DNA of 64,000 bases from Leptidea sinapis. Its lineage: Eukaryota > Arthropoda > Insecta > Lepidoptera > Pieridae. Positions 33,405 through 44,137 of the stretch are shown in pieces; position 1 is the first letter of the stretch, and every line of letters begins with the position of its first letter. A program made the translations under genes and the position numbers. The notes under the pieces were generated by a model. It searched no databases. It was given only the letters and a program-made list of their open reading frames with translations, and was not told where the DNA came from. Where the stretch lies: positions 3,422,501 to 3,486,500 of the forward strand of contig NC_066279.1 of the NCBI RefSeq assembly GCF_905404315.1, in the 5' to 3' direction.

Positions 33405-33550
33405 AGTGCAGAAGACGGAAGACGCAGTGTTGGTAGGCCACCCACAAGATGGATGGACGATCTGGTCAAGATCGCCGAATGCGTTGGATGAGGGCAGCGC
33501 AGGCCTTTGTCCAGCAGTGGACGTCTTCCGACTGATTATGATGATGATAA
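33405..33550 (+). mobile_element. RTE 3' tip
   Basis: gacgcagtgttggtaggcca, aagatggatggacgatctgg and gtggacgtcttccgactgat, ending atgatgatgata. Encodes the end of ORF2 (VGHPQDGWTI-type reading in a shifted frame). Confidence 0.7.
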
Positions 33551-34244
33551 GGTGTGCATATCAGTTTAAAAAGTGGGATATACAATTATAAAAGTGGGAT
33601 ATAATATTGTTAATGGTAATAGAAATACTCGTATATTTATTTGCTACAAATACAATATTTACATAATGATACAGAACAAACATAGATAAAGCAAATTATA
33701 CTATATAGTGTTTGCCATAAATTTACACACTTTAGCATAATGCTGATTACTATCGACACCAGCGCTAATCTTCCAGTTGGACTAACAAATCGCACCACAT
33801 AAAAATGCCATAGGAAGCGCAAGCCAACACATTTATGTTGGAATTATGTTTTTTTTTTATTATTTTATCATGCCTTCGTGAGTAGTACAAAAGGTAGAAC
33901 TATAGTACAAACAAGTTATAAAACTTTTAAAGATTCTAACAAGCGAACTAGCTTGCACTGGTATATTTAATCAACATTTCCTCATTTTTCTGGTAAATAA
34001 AAATAAATTTCTTTACTTATGTAAAACTTCGCTGGCACCGTATAATATGGATGTAAGTTTCAAGTCTCAAGCATAACTCATTTATTTGACTATTACTCTG
34101 AACCTCTAACCTCTGACATAAACATAGTCATGAACTGTCAACGGTTTGACCACTAGACTAAACAGGTTGTCCATTTACGATTAACAGTCGACTAGTTGAA
34201 TACAATCGGCTAAAACTGCCTACAGCCCGGTCCTAAGTCCAAAG
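33551..34244. other. Intergenic, nothing recognised
   Basis: No gene or bounded repeat. Confidence 0.3.
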
Positions 34245-34605
34245 TAGGTATTTATCAGGAGTGTTCCGGAGAACTGTTTCACGTGATTTCTGCCGCCGAA
34301 TTCCACCTTCGCACGACACGCCACTAATTAGGATATCATCCCCATCATCTGGATGTGGCGTTTCTCCATAGTGATTTTCGAGGAACTTTCTTCCACATAC
34401 CACAATGCTGTAGAATGAGCTTTCTTGTGCGGTGTTTCCGGGACGATACGACATGGGTATCTTCGAAAAAAGTGCGTACACCTCCCTAAAGGCCGGTAAT
34501 ACTCCTGAGATACCTCTGGTGTTGCAAGAGAGTGTGGCCGGCGGTGATCACTTAACACCAGGTGACTCGTACGCTCATTTGTCCTCCATATGTAAGTGGG
34601 AATCT
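34245..34605 (+). mobile_element. Jockey-clade LINE 3' end
   Basis: Plus-strand reading: ECSGELFHVISAAEFHLRTT, then HPHHLDV-type and FLEN/KFLEN pieces, gtttccgggacgatacgaca, taaaggccggtaatactcct and the 3' UTR through gctcatttgtcctccat. The poly-A is lost. Several frameshifts. Confidence 0.7.
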
Positions 34606-35164
34606 TACTGTACTGGGTAGTACCACATATATATATCATGGGGAAAAATTAACAAATAAATCTACGAATAAGCTCCGACTTTACAAACTCTACATCTTTG
34701 TAAATAAAGATAGGTTAACCTTTTCTTGATTGTTTCTAAACTATTCCTAATAAACTTAATGGTATACCTTGTGCGACAATTAAATGGACAAGCCAACGAA
34801 CCTCTCTTGATAAGGGTGCGATATTGATAATAATAATATAATAATAATAATAAATCATTAATTTCAGGCATTTTACCCATAAATCAACAAACAATCTTAA
34901 CTTAAATTACATTATACTTTGATTTTAAATAAATCACAAATAAAAAAGAACAGTTAATATATTATGTCACAAATACAATTAAAAAAAGAAAATAATTAAA
35001 TTATAGAAATAAAAATTATAAAATTAATATAGTCTAATACAATTAAATCATGTTTAATTTAATATCAGTTCTTACATTATTAAAAAATATATATTATTAT
35101 GTCAAATATAAATAAATTGTCACAGGTCACAAATATCATACTTACAACAGTCATACACAGAATT
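34606..35164. other. Very AT-rich intergenic DNA
   Basis: Runs of A/T with ATA and TAA microsatellite-like parts (about 34,830-34,850). No signals. Confidence 0.35.
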
Positions 35165-35340
35165 AATTATTAAATTACAGCATTTTCTAATCCGGTCCAT
35201 AAAGGAAGCGGCTCTTTTTCTTAACACGGCATAGAAATCGTCAATCCTATTCCTCCGCAAACATTCCCAAATGAATCTTGATCAATTTCACCACCTGAAA
35301 ACACAAGTTTCCGCGCTAACTACTTAAAAAACTCACTTAT
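35165..35340 (-). mobile_element. Possible LINE coding end
   Basis: Minus-strand reading near 35,165-35,260 gives IDDFYAVLRKRAASFMDRIR and KCC-LI, a basic helix of the type that ends several non-LTR RT proteins. No 3' UTR boundary visible. Confidence 0.4.
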
Positions 35341-35579
35341 GCGAGACACGATATATTACATACTTTATGTTTTTCAGCCCCCTTTCTATAAGGCACAGGT
35401 CTGGATACATATGTAGTATTATTCTCATCTATGGCCCGGTGCACCGCAGTATTAGGTCGAACCGTTTGATCATGTGCAACGCAGTTCTTCTGAAATAGAC
35501 GAGACTCTATGAATGGATTGGCGCTATAGGAGAAGTTGTGTGGTTGTGTGTCTTCTACCAAATCTATCACGGGTTCCAA
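35337..35579 (-). other. Unrecognised 80-codon open frame
   Basis: Encodes a polar peptide beginning MEPVIDLVEDTQPHNFS and ending ...KVCNISCLA. I recognise no family. It has no close copy elsewhere in the window and lies between LINE-like DNA and the minisatellite. It may be a host exon, element coding sequence, or chance. Codon usage offers no clear support. Confidence 0.2.
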
Positions 35580-35639
35580 GGAGCTGTTTGATTTCTCCTA
35601 ATTCCATCTATATTAATATATTTTTATTTTATCCTCCTA

Positions 35640-36010
35640 TCCTCTATCGTGTCCGAGGTTCTCGAGGGTACAGAGAACAATTCTGTGATCATTTTTGAAA
35701 TCCAAGAGGGCTGCCGCAAACAATAATGTTTTCAGCAATGTGGATATCGTGTCCGAGGTTCTCGAGGGTGCAAAAAATAATTTTGGGATCATTTTTAAAT
35801 CCGAGATGGCCGCCGTGCAAGATTATGATCACAAAAATTTGGGTATCGTATCCGAGGTTCTCGAGAGTGCACAGAACGATTTTGTGATCATTTTTGAAAT
35901 CCAAGATGGCCGCCGCTCAAAATTATGATAACTACATTATGGGTATCGTTTCCGAGGTGCTCGAGAATCGTGCAGAGAACAATTCTGGGATCATTTTTAA
36001 ATCCGAGATA
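35640..36010 (+). repeat. Minisatellite, ~100-bp unit, 3.7 copies
   Basis: The landmark tatcg-(g/t)tccgagg recurs at 35,645, 35,745, 35,844 and 35,944 (spacing 100, 99, 100). Each unit carries gtgatcatttttgaaatcca and an aagatggccgcc block (variants). The same unit forms a second array at 53,520-53,825. Both strands stay partly open across it, giving low-complexity frames that I do not regard as genes. Confidence 0.9.
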
Positions 36011-36760
36011 AATCCTCTTAATAATGTATTTTTCCTTTGGTGGTAATCAAGGTCTTTTCCACGAACTGTTTTACTTTGAATGAACTTCCTTATTCGGTGT
36101 TTTTGGCTAATTCTTCCTCCTCCTCGCGTCGGTTTATCATCAAGCGTTTTTTCTAGAGTCCCGTAGAATTTGTCAATATCTTCATCGGACGCTGTCGAAG
36201 TGGGAGCATCGAACTGTACGATATTGAGTAGACATGGTTTCGTATTCAGCTTCATTATAATAATTCTGTCAGATATCGGATTATAGCCGAGGACATATTT
36301 GTTCATTTTAGCTGGTAAGAGGAAGCCAACTCCATTTCTGCTGCAACTGTCATTCCCCGAGAAGTAAAGTGATCCTACTCTCGCTTTCACCCAAAATCGA
36401 GATATTAAGGCGTTCTCTTTCCTCATCCACGATACTTAATTTTCCTGGGTGCAGTAAACTCCTGGTATTCCAGGTACCAATACGATGTTGAGAAAGTAAT
36501 GAGTCCTTAAGTCCAGTTATTTTAATTCCACTGGTATTATTTCTTCCTTCTGAGGTCCAGTGGTCCGCGTCATCGGAAGCTTCGGTAGCATATTTCACAC
36601 TATTCGGCCCGGGAATCGAGTAGCGCCGGGCGTCAGCCGGGTCATCCAACAAACAATTCACGTTTCCTCCTTTATGCATAATGAGATGATTTTCTTGGGA
36701 GATTAGCATGTTGGGTTCCCACGTGACAGTCTTATTGAGGGTGTTTAATTCCTCAAGGTC
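36011..36760 (-). pseudogene. RTE-clade endonuclease domain, frameshifted
   Basis: Two minus frames joined by a shift near 36,360 give the start and core of an APE-like endonuclease: HRIGTWNTRSLLHPGKLSIV (W-N-RS block), LNISILGE-S, NGVGFLLPAKMNKYVLGYNP, SDRIIIMKL, IVQFDAPTS (normally IQVYAPTS) and DEDIDKFYGTLEKTLDD. A GDFN motif is not visible where it would follow. After this the sequence runs into a basic KIRKFIQ-like segment and meets the minisatellite. A remnant only. Confidence 0.7.
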
Positions 36761-36898
36761 ACTGCTGGCTTCAAGATGGGTTATTTACCGCCGGCCAATA
36801 CTCGGCGTTGACGTTTTCTAGTTGCATTTTCACTTACAACCAACCCTCCTCTTTTCTCATCCGGGCTTGGGACCGGCAACGGCAGAGTTGCAGTGGTT

Positions 36899-37365
36899 TA
36901 CCGTTATCATCTGTACCTGACTGTTCTGGAGATGTTTAAGCCCTGTTCTAATCAGTTGCCCAAACTGGTGTGTTTTTTATGACAGTAAGTGACTAGACGA
37001 GCAGGACGTCCAGCTTATGGTAAATGGTAAACGCCTGCCCTGCCCTGCCGCTCAGGATTCTTGAGAAACCCAAAAATTCTGAGCGACACTACAATTGCGC
37101 TCGTCACTTGAGACATAAGATGTAAGGTCTCATTTGCACAGTAATTTCACTAGTTACGGCGCCCTTCCAATTGAAACACAATAATGCTAACACATTACTG
37201 CTTTACTGCAGAAATAGGCGCAGTTGTGGTACCCCTAATCTAGCCGGCATCCTGTGCAAAGGTGCCTCCCGCTGGTGTACCGTTGTCTTCTGTACCAGAC
37301 TGTTCTAGAGATGTTTAAGCCCCAAGGTTATTAAACACTGTTCTGATCAGTTGCAAAAACTGGTG
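36899..37365. repeat. Long direct repeats flanking a retroposon
   Basis: 36,899-36,970 (accgttatcatctgtacctg ... cagttgcccaaactggtg) and 37,278-37,365 (accgttgtcttctgtaccag ... cagttgcaaaaactggtg) are about 85 percent alike apart from a 15-bp extra piece (caaggttattaaaca) in the second. They bracket the retroposon at 36,973-37,276 exactly. Confidence 0.8.
36973..37276 (-). mobile_element. ~310-bp retroposon, copy 7
   Basis: Antisense copy: tttttatgacagtaagtgac, cccagtaattt-type block at 37,137, cagaaataggcgcagttgtg and gcctcccgctggtg. Confidence 0.7.
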
Positions 37366-38264
37366 GGTAGTTTGCCGCCAGAAGTCGGTCGCCAGTGCCT
37401 CATTTGTTATCTAGCAGGGAGTTCTTGTAGTTCTGGAGCGGCGGTACCGCAGCCTTCAAAAAACTGCCGCGCGTCCAGGCGTGGTTGACGATTGGGACCG
37501 GAATGATGGTAGATAAGTTTTCCTCCTTACCTCCAAATTGATATCGAAACTTCAAAAAGGGGGCTTTCACCTACTGAAAACGTCCGATGCAATCCTGTGA
37601 TTTGTAGATATATATAGAGTTTTGGCTGACTGAATCTCCGAGAAACTGAAACCAGCATCAACCGGACTGAAGCTTAGCGGGTATCCAGAAAAGATGCTAA
37701 TGTCCAGCTTCCATTGGCGCGTCGTCTATTTAATATAATTTTAAATAGAAAAGATAGTATTTATTATAATAATTATAAAAAATATTGTATTTTATATTTA
37801 AAAAAATATTTTCTTATAAATATCTACCTAAATGTACGAAGAAAGATTAAAGTGTATTTAAAGCCATTAAACTTACTATTTATGTAAATTGATACATTTA
37901 AATGATAATTTTAAAGGTTTGTAATAATTTTTTTGGCCGTGGGACACTAAGATAGTGATTAATTTATTTTATCTCATTGACCGCCAATCAAACCTGATTT
38001 GCGAACCACTTTCAACTATAATGAGTAGGTTAAAAGTGGGTCAGTACTTTTCCATTCTTATAGATTATATAAATTACATACGATGACTATGCGGTCAAAT
38101 AAAATTTTCGCATAACGAGCAAGGTGCAAAATGTATGTTATTAATTTAATGACAGAATATAACATACAGATAAAACATTTTTTTATTTTTAGAAATTAAA
38201 TAAATATTTCAAATAATGGTACTAGTTTTGTGTTAATTTAGAAAACAAGAATTGATCGTTTAAA
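37366..38264. other. Intergenic, nothing recognised
   Basis: The first ~370 bp are GC-richer (ggagcggcggtaccgcagcc) and may be the 5' part of the RTE element flanking on the left; the rest is AT-rich. Confidence 0.3.
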
Positions 38265-38490
38265 TGATGATATCACAGATTGGGAATGGAGCGACCACCA
38301 TTAGGCTATTAAATAATAATTTTAATTGTACGATATTACTTTGTTACCATATTTTTTATGCAAAGAAGTCCGCTGAGTTTGTTGCGCCGGTTCCTGTCAG
38401 GTCTGAGATACTTTTTGGAATGGGTGGTAGGTACTTTCAATAAGTGATATCATATCCTATTTTGAATAAAAATATTTGAATTTGAAACAA
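38265..38490 (+). mobile_element. CR1/Daphne-like LINE 3' end, best copy
   Basis: cacagattgggaatggagcg, tgagtttgttgcgccggttc, ctgtcaggtctgagatact, ttttggaatgggtggtaggt and the tail tgaataaaaatatttgaatttgaa (split here: tgaataaaaatattt / gaatttgaa). This 3' end is a well-known lepidopteran LINE terminus. Confidence 0.7.
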
Positions 38491-39492
38491 AGACAATTAT
38501 TGTTTTGTTAACAGAATTAAATTAAACAGAGACATAATCAGGTTGAGTATTCCATTTAAATTGTATTATTCTTATGATTGGTGACTACTATTCTAGATAA
38601 TAACATTTAAGTGTAGAACTAATATTGCTAGACAACAGTTCCAACATTACACATACAAAGATGTACTTGTCGCTGAAGCGACATGTGTGTGTAGTGGCAT
38701 TCGAATGTCAATGAATATTACACGACTTCACGTTGTTTCATAATGCCTCCTCTCCACTATCGGCGATTATCGTTACTTGTATGATCGTCTGTCGTTGGCA
38801 AGGTAAGTAACTATGAGAGTTACGATAAATATCTGAGTACCTAAATACCTACCATATTTATATTTTGCTTTGTAATATTTTTGTTTCGGATTTTATATTT
38901 CTGGGTAGTTCTGATAAAGTTCTATAAATTTAAATGTTTCATCATTTGACCACTCAGTAGTCATTGTCCCTTATTCGCCCTATGTAAATTAAAGGATAAC
39001 AGGACAAGGCTCGACGACGAGGCGAAGTACGTACGGCTTCGCATGCAACTACACGCGAATTCCCTTTGATGCGTGCCCGCAAAACCGACAAGTCACCGAT
39101 TACGAGTAAGACTAGAAGCGAATAAGCCCTCCACACGATCGTGCTCGCATCGCCAATCGCAATCGCCTTTAATCGCTGATTGTGAATAGGCGCCATTAGA
39201 TTATAACATCTGAGTATATTTTGTTAATCTGTGCCCTGAGGATGTCTCCTGTAGAGGCAAGGAACACGTGTTTAATTGGTTTCAGCAGAGCTTCACGTTT
39301 CATCTTATATCCTTGTTGTTCAGTCTGGAGGCAGAAGCCGTGGTGGATTCTTCAGTGGAGGATACATTTAACTAAGTAATTCATTACATATCACGCCTAA
39401 ATCAATAAATTTTCATTAAGCATTTAGTATTATTCTTTAATATATTATTCTTTGATTAACACGAGTGTTACACATTTAAATAAAACAATTAT
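38491..39492. other. Intergenic with a GC-rich island at 38,990-39,270
   Basis: The island contains caaggctcgacgacgaggcg and, at 39,235-39,275, ctgaggatgtctcctgtaga followed by ggaacacgtg, a wording I associate with conserved lepidopteran repeats. The minus frame 39,196-38,954 (80 codons) resembles nothing I know. Confidence 0.3.
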
Positions 39493-40160
39493 AAAGGATT
39501 AAAACGCGTGTAATTGTAACTGTGTTATTACATTAGACTTTTGCGTAAAAGTGACATTTTTATTTTTATTTTAGTTAACCCGACGTTTCCAGATTTCGTT
39601 TTCAGGTCGACTGCAAATGAAAAAAAAAAAAAAAAGACGTGTGGCACTCGGTGACTGCCGCGGTAAAGCTATTGCATAGCATTTTTTATCAACTTATGAA
39701 ATTATAATTATTTATTTATTTTATTTATGCAGTATTTTTTTTTTGATAAAATTAATGTAAAAAAAAAGAAAACGGGTAGTGAGTAAAATTTAACTTGCAA
39801 GATTTGATTACAGACAGAAAACGGGACAGGTGAAAATAAATAAAAATGCTTGTCATAATAATTAAAATTAAAAAAACGTGTTAAATAAAATAAAGAAATT
39901 AAAAAAAATCATAACCTGACCTGCAGTAAAGCATACGTGATAACCGCTGTTCCACGGCAATGGTAATAATGGTTGCGAAATATCTATGTACATCTAGTAA
40001 GTAAGTGTAAGGTTATTTTCGTTACGGAATTTCTGGATTCGATCTCCACGCTTAAGGCCCGCGATAGAAGCTATGCAATAGCTTAAAAATAAAAAATGTA
40101 ACTTTTACGCAAAAATCTAATGTAAAAACACAGTTACAATTACACGCGTTCTAATCCTTT
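39493..40160. mobile_element. Inverted-repeat element, ~670 bp
   Basis: Arms: 39,493-39,578 (aaggattaaaacgcgtgtaa ... gcgtaaaagtgacatttt) and 40,080-40,160, about 85 percent complementary over 80 bp. A second inverted pair, aagctattgcatagc (39,666) and gctatgcaatagctt (40,070), is exact. The left side has ~86 bp more than the right (39,581-39,665, with a 15-A run). Non-coding. Confidence 0.6.
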
Positions 40161-40659
40161 AAAAATGTTTAATTTCAATGAAGCATATAATTAATCTCCA
40201 TGAAAGACATCAGTGTGTCAAAATCATCAAATAGATTAGTGAGAATTTGACTTTATTCAAATTTAATGAACGATTTTGAAACGGTTTGAAAATGTTTTAT
40301 ACGCAAATTTAACGATATTACAATTTCAATAAAATTTCTGCTTTGAGACGAGAGTAATAATTTTGTAGGCGCAAAATTTACCAAGCACAATATAATTGAA
40401 CCATTGAATAGTCTGCGAAATTTCTCAAAGATCCGCAAAAGGAATAAAATTTATGCGTTATATCTGAGAAACTCGATTAGAAACATTTTCATTTTATGAA
40501 GATAATTGTATTCTGGGATTATATTTTATTTCATAAAGGATGTAAGTGCTCATAATTTTAAATATTATTTCACTTTTTATAGCAGTTATTAGTATAGTAT
40601 TCAATGATTGACCGATTTTTTGAATAGAATTAATAAAATTAACTCAACCTATACTTTGA
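40161..40659. other. Intergenic, nothing recognised
   Basis: AT-rich, no signals. Confidence 0.3.
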
Positions 40660-40995
40660 TTTGTTATTTTTTTTAATAACCCTCACTTCTGGGATTAATT
40701 ACACAAATAAAATTTGAAAACAAAATTTATGAACGATGCGGGACTCGAACCCCCGACCTCTCGCGTTCCGTGCGAGCACTCTTCCACTGATCCAACCGTT
40801 CGAGTTACGTAACGTTGATAAATCTTGTATGACTTGTTCAACTCTCAGTTTGTGGCTTCATGTACAGGATCTACTTTACAGTTGATAACCTGCTCTTGCA
40901 AATCTAAAAAAAATTGTTATTTTTTTTTAAAGTGATAAGCCTCACTTCTGGGATTAATTACACAAATTAAAATTTAAAAAGAAATGATAAATTTA
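40660..40995 (-). repeat. tRNA-module repeat, 259-bp unit
   Basis: cctcacttctgggattaatt appears at 40,681 and again at 40,940, giving a unit of 259 bp present 1.2 times. Inside, the minus strand at 40,734-40,801 reads as a tRNA-like sequence: A box ttggatcagtgg, a perfect 5-bp anticodon stem (ctcgc/gcgag) around acggaac, and B box gggttcgagtccc. Position 33 is C rather than U and the T and acceptor stems have mismatches, so it is a tRNA-derived module rather than a tRNA gene. Confidence 0.65.
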
Positions 40996-41079
40996 TGTTT
41001 CTTATTTAATTTGACTAAACTTTGATTCCTGTGTCAGTAGCCACACTTGGCATTAGCTCCTTAGAATTTTGAATACTAA

Positions 41080-41819
41080 CCCTTATCTGGTATCCTAAAT
41101 TTGACAAACGTAACTGGTATCGTGGGCCCGTGCGGTAAGTTTTAACTATATACTTGAATAAATGGTCAGACAATAATTAATAGACTTGTTTTATGTAATC
41201 AAATAGTATTTATTACAAAATCTTTTTACTAGAAGAGATCTCAAAATAGTATCAACATTTTGGTACCATTTTTCTACGATACAAATATCAATGAAAATTA
41301 TATTTTGAAAAGTTAAAACCACAAATAACATCATTTTACATAATCTATAATACGTTAACTAAAAAGAAAATAACATCTTATCAAAACTTTACAAAAATCA
41401 ACATGAAATAAATCACTTATAATCAAAAGGCTCAAAAATAATTATATGAAACTTTGTTCTATCTAGACTAGACTAGATCACTGATTTGGAATCAGAATCT
41501 TCGTGTAAGAGTTCTTCTATTATATTATTACTCAAAGGCCACGACATCTTGAATATTAATTCACTTGTAAAAAATAACAAATATATAAAATTTGCTACAC
41601 AAAAAAACTTAGGTAACTGGTAACGTGGAGGCCACGCGGACCCCAACACGTGCATACCTGGGTCCCAGTAAGTTATACAACGCTAATCGTCTGGCACCCG
41701 CCGCGAATAGCGCCGTAATAATACTTAAAATGGCGGCTGCTCACGATGCTTATAGTATTAGAAAACTAAGAAAACGTCATGCGTGGGGGCCGCGCGGCCC
41801 ACACGTTACAAGTTAAGGG
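41080..41819 (-). mobile_element. piggyBac deletion derivative, 740 bp
   Basis: The element begins ccc and ends ggg; TTAA lies outside the right end (41,820-41,823) and CTAA, a one-base decay of TTAA, outside the left (41,076-41,079). The first 10 bases of each end (cccttatctg / cccttaactt) agree, and gtaacgtg-gggcc blocks are shared further in. A minus-strand frame starting at 41,547 codes for a 24-residue peptide (MSWPLSNNIIEEL..., ending in an acidic DSDS stretch), like the N-terminus of piggyBac transposases; the rest of the gene is deleted. Confidence 0.65.
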
Positions 41820-41823
41820 TTAA

Positions 41824-42073
41824 ATTAGCTCGGCGCCTATTTCTGGCGTAAAGCGGTAATGTGTCAACATTATTGTGTTTCGATCTGAAGGGAGCTGTAG
41901 ACGAAATTCAACATCTTATATCTCAAGGAGACGAGCGCAATCGCAGTGCCGATCAGATTTTTTGGGATTTTAAAGAATCCTGTGCGGCACTACATTGTAA
42001 TAGGCATAGCGTCTCAATTACCATCAGCTGAACGTCCTGCTAGTCTCGTCTCTTATTGCCATAAAAAAAAAAA
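41824..42073 (+). mobile_element. ~310-bp retroposon, copy 8 (5'-truncated)
   Basis: Starts at gctcggcgcctatttctggc directly after the piggyBac TTAA and ends tcttattgccataaaaaaaa. Confidence 0.65.
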
Positions 42074-43054
42074 CTAATAAACGTTATTTTAGCTAGTAAA
42101 ATCTAATTTAAGTATCTCTTCCTTGACCCTAAATAATAACATTAAATAAAAATTGAAACAGTGATATGTATTACAATATGCAAAGTTATGTTCAAAACAA
42201 CTTCATTATATAAAGTAACGTAATTTAAACGTCGATGTTTCCTTTCTAGGCCCGGGGCCTTGTATGAGTGTCATCGGGGTTGACTGGTTTGTCAAAAAGT
42301 GGAGCAAGATCGCCATTATTATTTTGTATAAGCCACCTTCAACATCTAATCTCGTTAAATATGCAACAAATACTTTACATACCCGTTTCTTACATAACAA
42401 CATTGTAAAACAAATGCGCAATTGTAGTTCACACAGAACTAATGCAGTACATCATCTAAAACATCGCATCATTATATTTTATTCCCACAAATTTAAATAT
42501 AATATTATTCTTAAGGATATAATTTAATTTGAAGCCAATTATATTTTTACTGTCTAGTGTCTTGGTTAATAGCGATTAGCTAACAAATATAATTAGACAG
42601 CTTACGTGATTAGCTTACGACATTAGGGACTGACTTTAATCTATATTATCTATTGTACTTAAATTAAATACGCTAGATCAATAATTTTGGCTTATTATAA
42701 ATATCGCAGATTGAGTATCAAACCTTAATGGAAAATCTTTGTAATTACTGTTTAGAATTCCTTATCTCTAATAGTAAAGTCATATTAAAGCCTTAAATAA
42801 AGTCACAGACTCAGCCAGCATAAAGAAAATGGCAAAAGTGCGTTTACGCCTTTAGGCTATTTATTCAATGGTCGTAATTAAAGTTAAATACGAATTAAGA
42901 GGTGCGGCCAGTAAAGGTTTAATTGTTCTTTGATTTACCAGGAGACCGTTTAAATATGAGCCTTAAATTATAATTTATATAGTGCATATAATTAAGTTTG
43001 CAAATCGGTGCGAATTTGGCGCTCGGGCAGTGTCATTGCGTATTATTTTACGTA
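42074..43054. other. Intergenic; exon-like GC block at 42,250-42,340
   Basis: tttcctttctag precedes gcccggggccttgtatgagt and an open stretch of ~85 codons on the plus strand (42,264-42,527). No family recognised; see findings. Confidence 0.3.
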
Positions 43055-43400
43055 TATACATAATCAATCAAATCAAATCATATCAAAATCAGTTTATTCA
43101 CGTAGACAGTCACGGAAATGACACTTATGAATGTCAAAAAAAAAAATCTTATTGAATCTACCGCTACTTCGTAAAGGATTGAGCTAATGAGAAGAAGTAG
43201 GAAGAAACTCATTGCCAATCTTCTATATCAAGATTTACTTGTAAGTACATCGATTTACAAATCTTTCAAATTACAATATAACATGTTAAATGTAAAATGA
43301 TGCAACAGGCACACTCAAACGTCAAATAGTCTTACACGAGTAAGTCAAAAAAGTAAATGTAAATTAATACAAAAGTTATTGAGTACAGTAGCTGCATCAT
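43055..43400 (-). mobile_element. LINE 3' end with GATTT tail
   Basis: Antisense: aatcaatcaaatcaaatcat at the tail, then ttattcacgtagacag, gaatctaccgctacttcgta, gaagaaactcattgccaat and the UTR blocks shared with bases 1-170. Matches 52,555-52,775 in reverse. Confidence 0.7.
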
Positions 43401-44137
43401 CCAGATACACCATATACAATAGATTGCTTATAAGTAAGATAATTTGAATGAATGTATCTGAAAGCTGTTGAAACAAGCCATAAGACCATGCAAAATAAAC
43501 CATCTTTTAATCATAAATAAGGTACAGAACTTGGTGAGGGAGTAGGGTGTTTTGGTGTACCTGAAAAATCTAGTGCCCTGGGGCATTGCCGATTTGGGAA
43601 GAGTAAGCATTATTTCGTTGAAAGTAAAGGAATGAGTAGCAAATTATAAAATGGTTTATTTTATGTTTTTGTCTTGTTAAAAATATAATAACAATAAGTC
43701 ATGATAATATTGGGAAATTGTAATAGAATGTAATTACAAGGCAGAAATTTGAAACAAAGTCTTATAATTTATTAAATCTTTAAAGACGAGAGGGTGAATG
43801 GGTAATTGCATTATATAAGAGTTTGTTGTTTGATGTTAGAAACATGAAAATAGGATAATCGCTTCTAAGTATTAATAAACAATGATGCTATTTAGTATAT
43901 TTTTGTGTAATGTTTTTGTGAATAATAAATGGAGGTGAATTATTGAGTATCGGATTTTTAAGAAGTCAGCAATAATTGTCTCGTTTGAGAGCTAAATATT
44001 AAGTTTATTAACTTAAAATAGAGTAACAAATTAGTTTCATAATTAACATTAAGTTATTTTGTGATTTATGGTATAAAATAAATGAGTTAAGTCTCTCTTT
44101 ACTGAGCATACCAAGCTTTTTAGATCTCTTTTTCATT
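43401..44137. other. Intergenic, nothing recognised
   Basis: AT-rich, no signals. Confidence 0.3.

Noticed and set aside
35640..36010. CRISPR-like or coding tandem repeat.
   Set aside because: The units are ~100 bp, contiguous and diverged, with no spacers. Open frames on both strands follow from near-multiple-of-three length and do not keep phase.
38954..39196. 80-codon minus frame as a gene.
   Set aside because: No recognisable domain, flanked by repeat-like DNA; the openness is explained by higher GC content.
40734..40801. Genuine tRNA gene on the minus strand.
   Set aside because: Position 33 is not U, T and acceptor stems have mismatches, and the sequence is part of a repeat unit.
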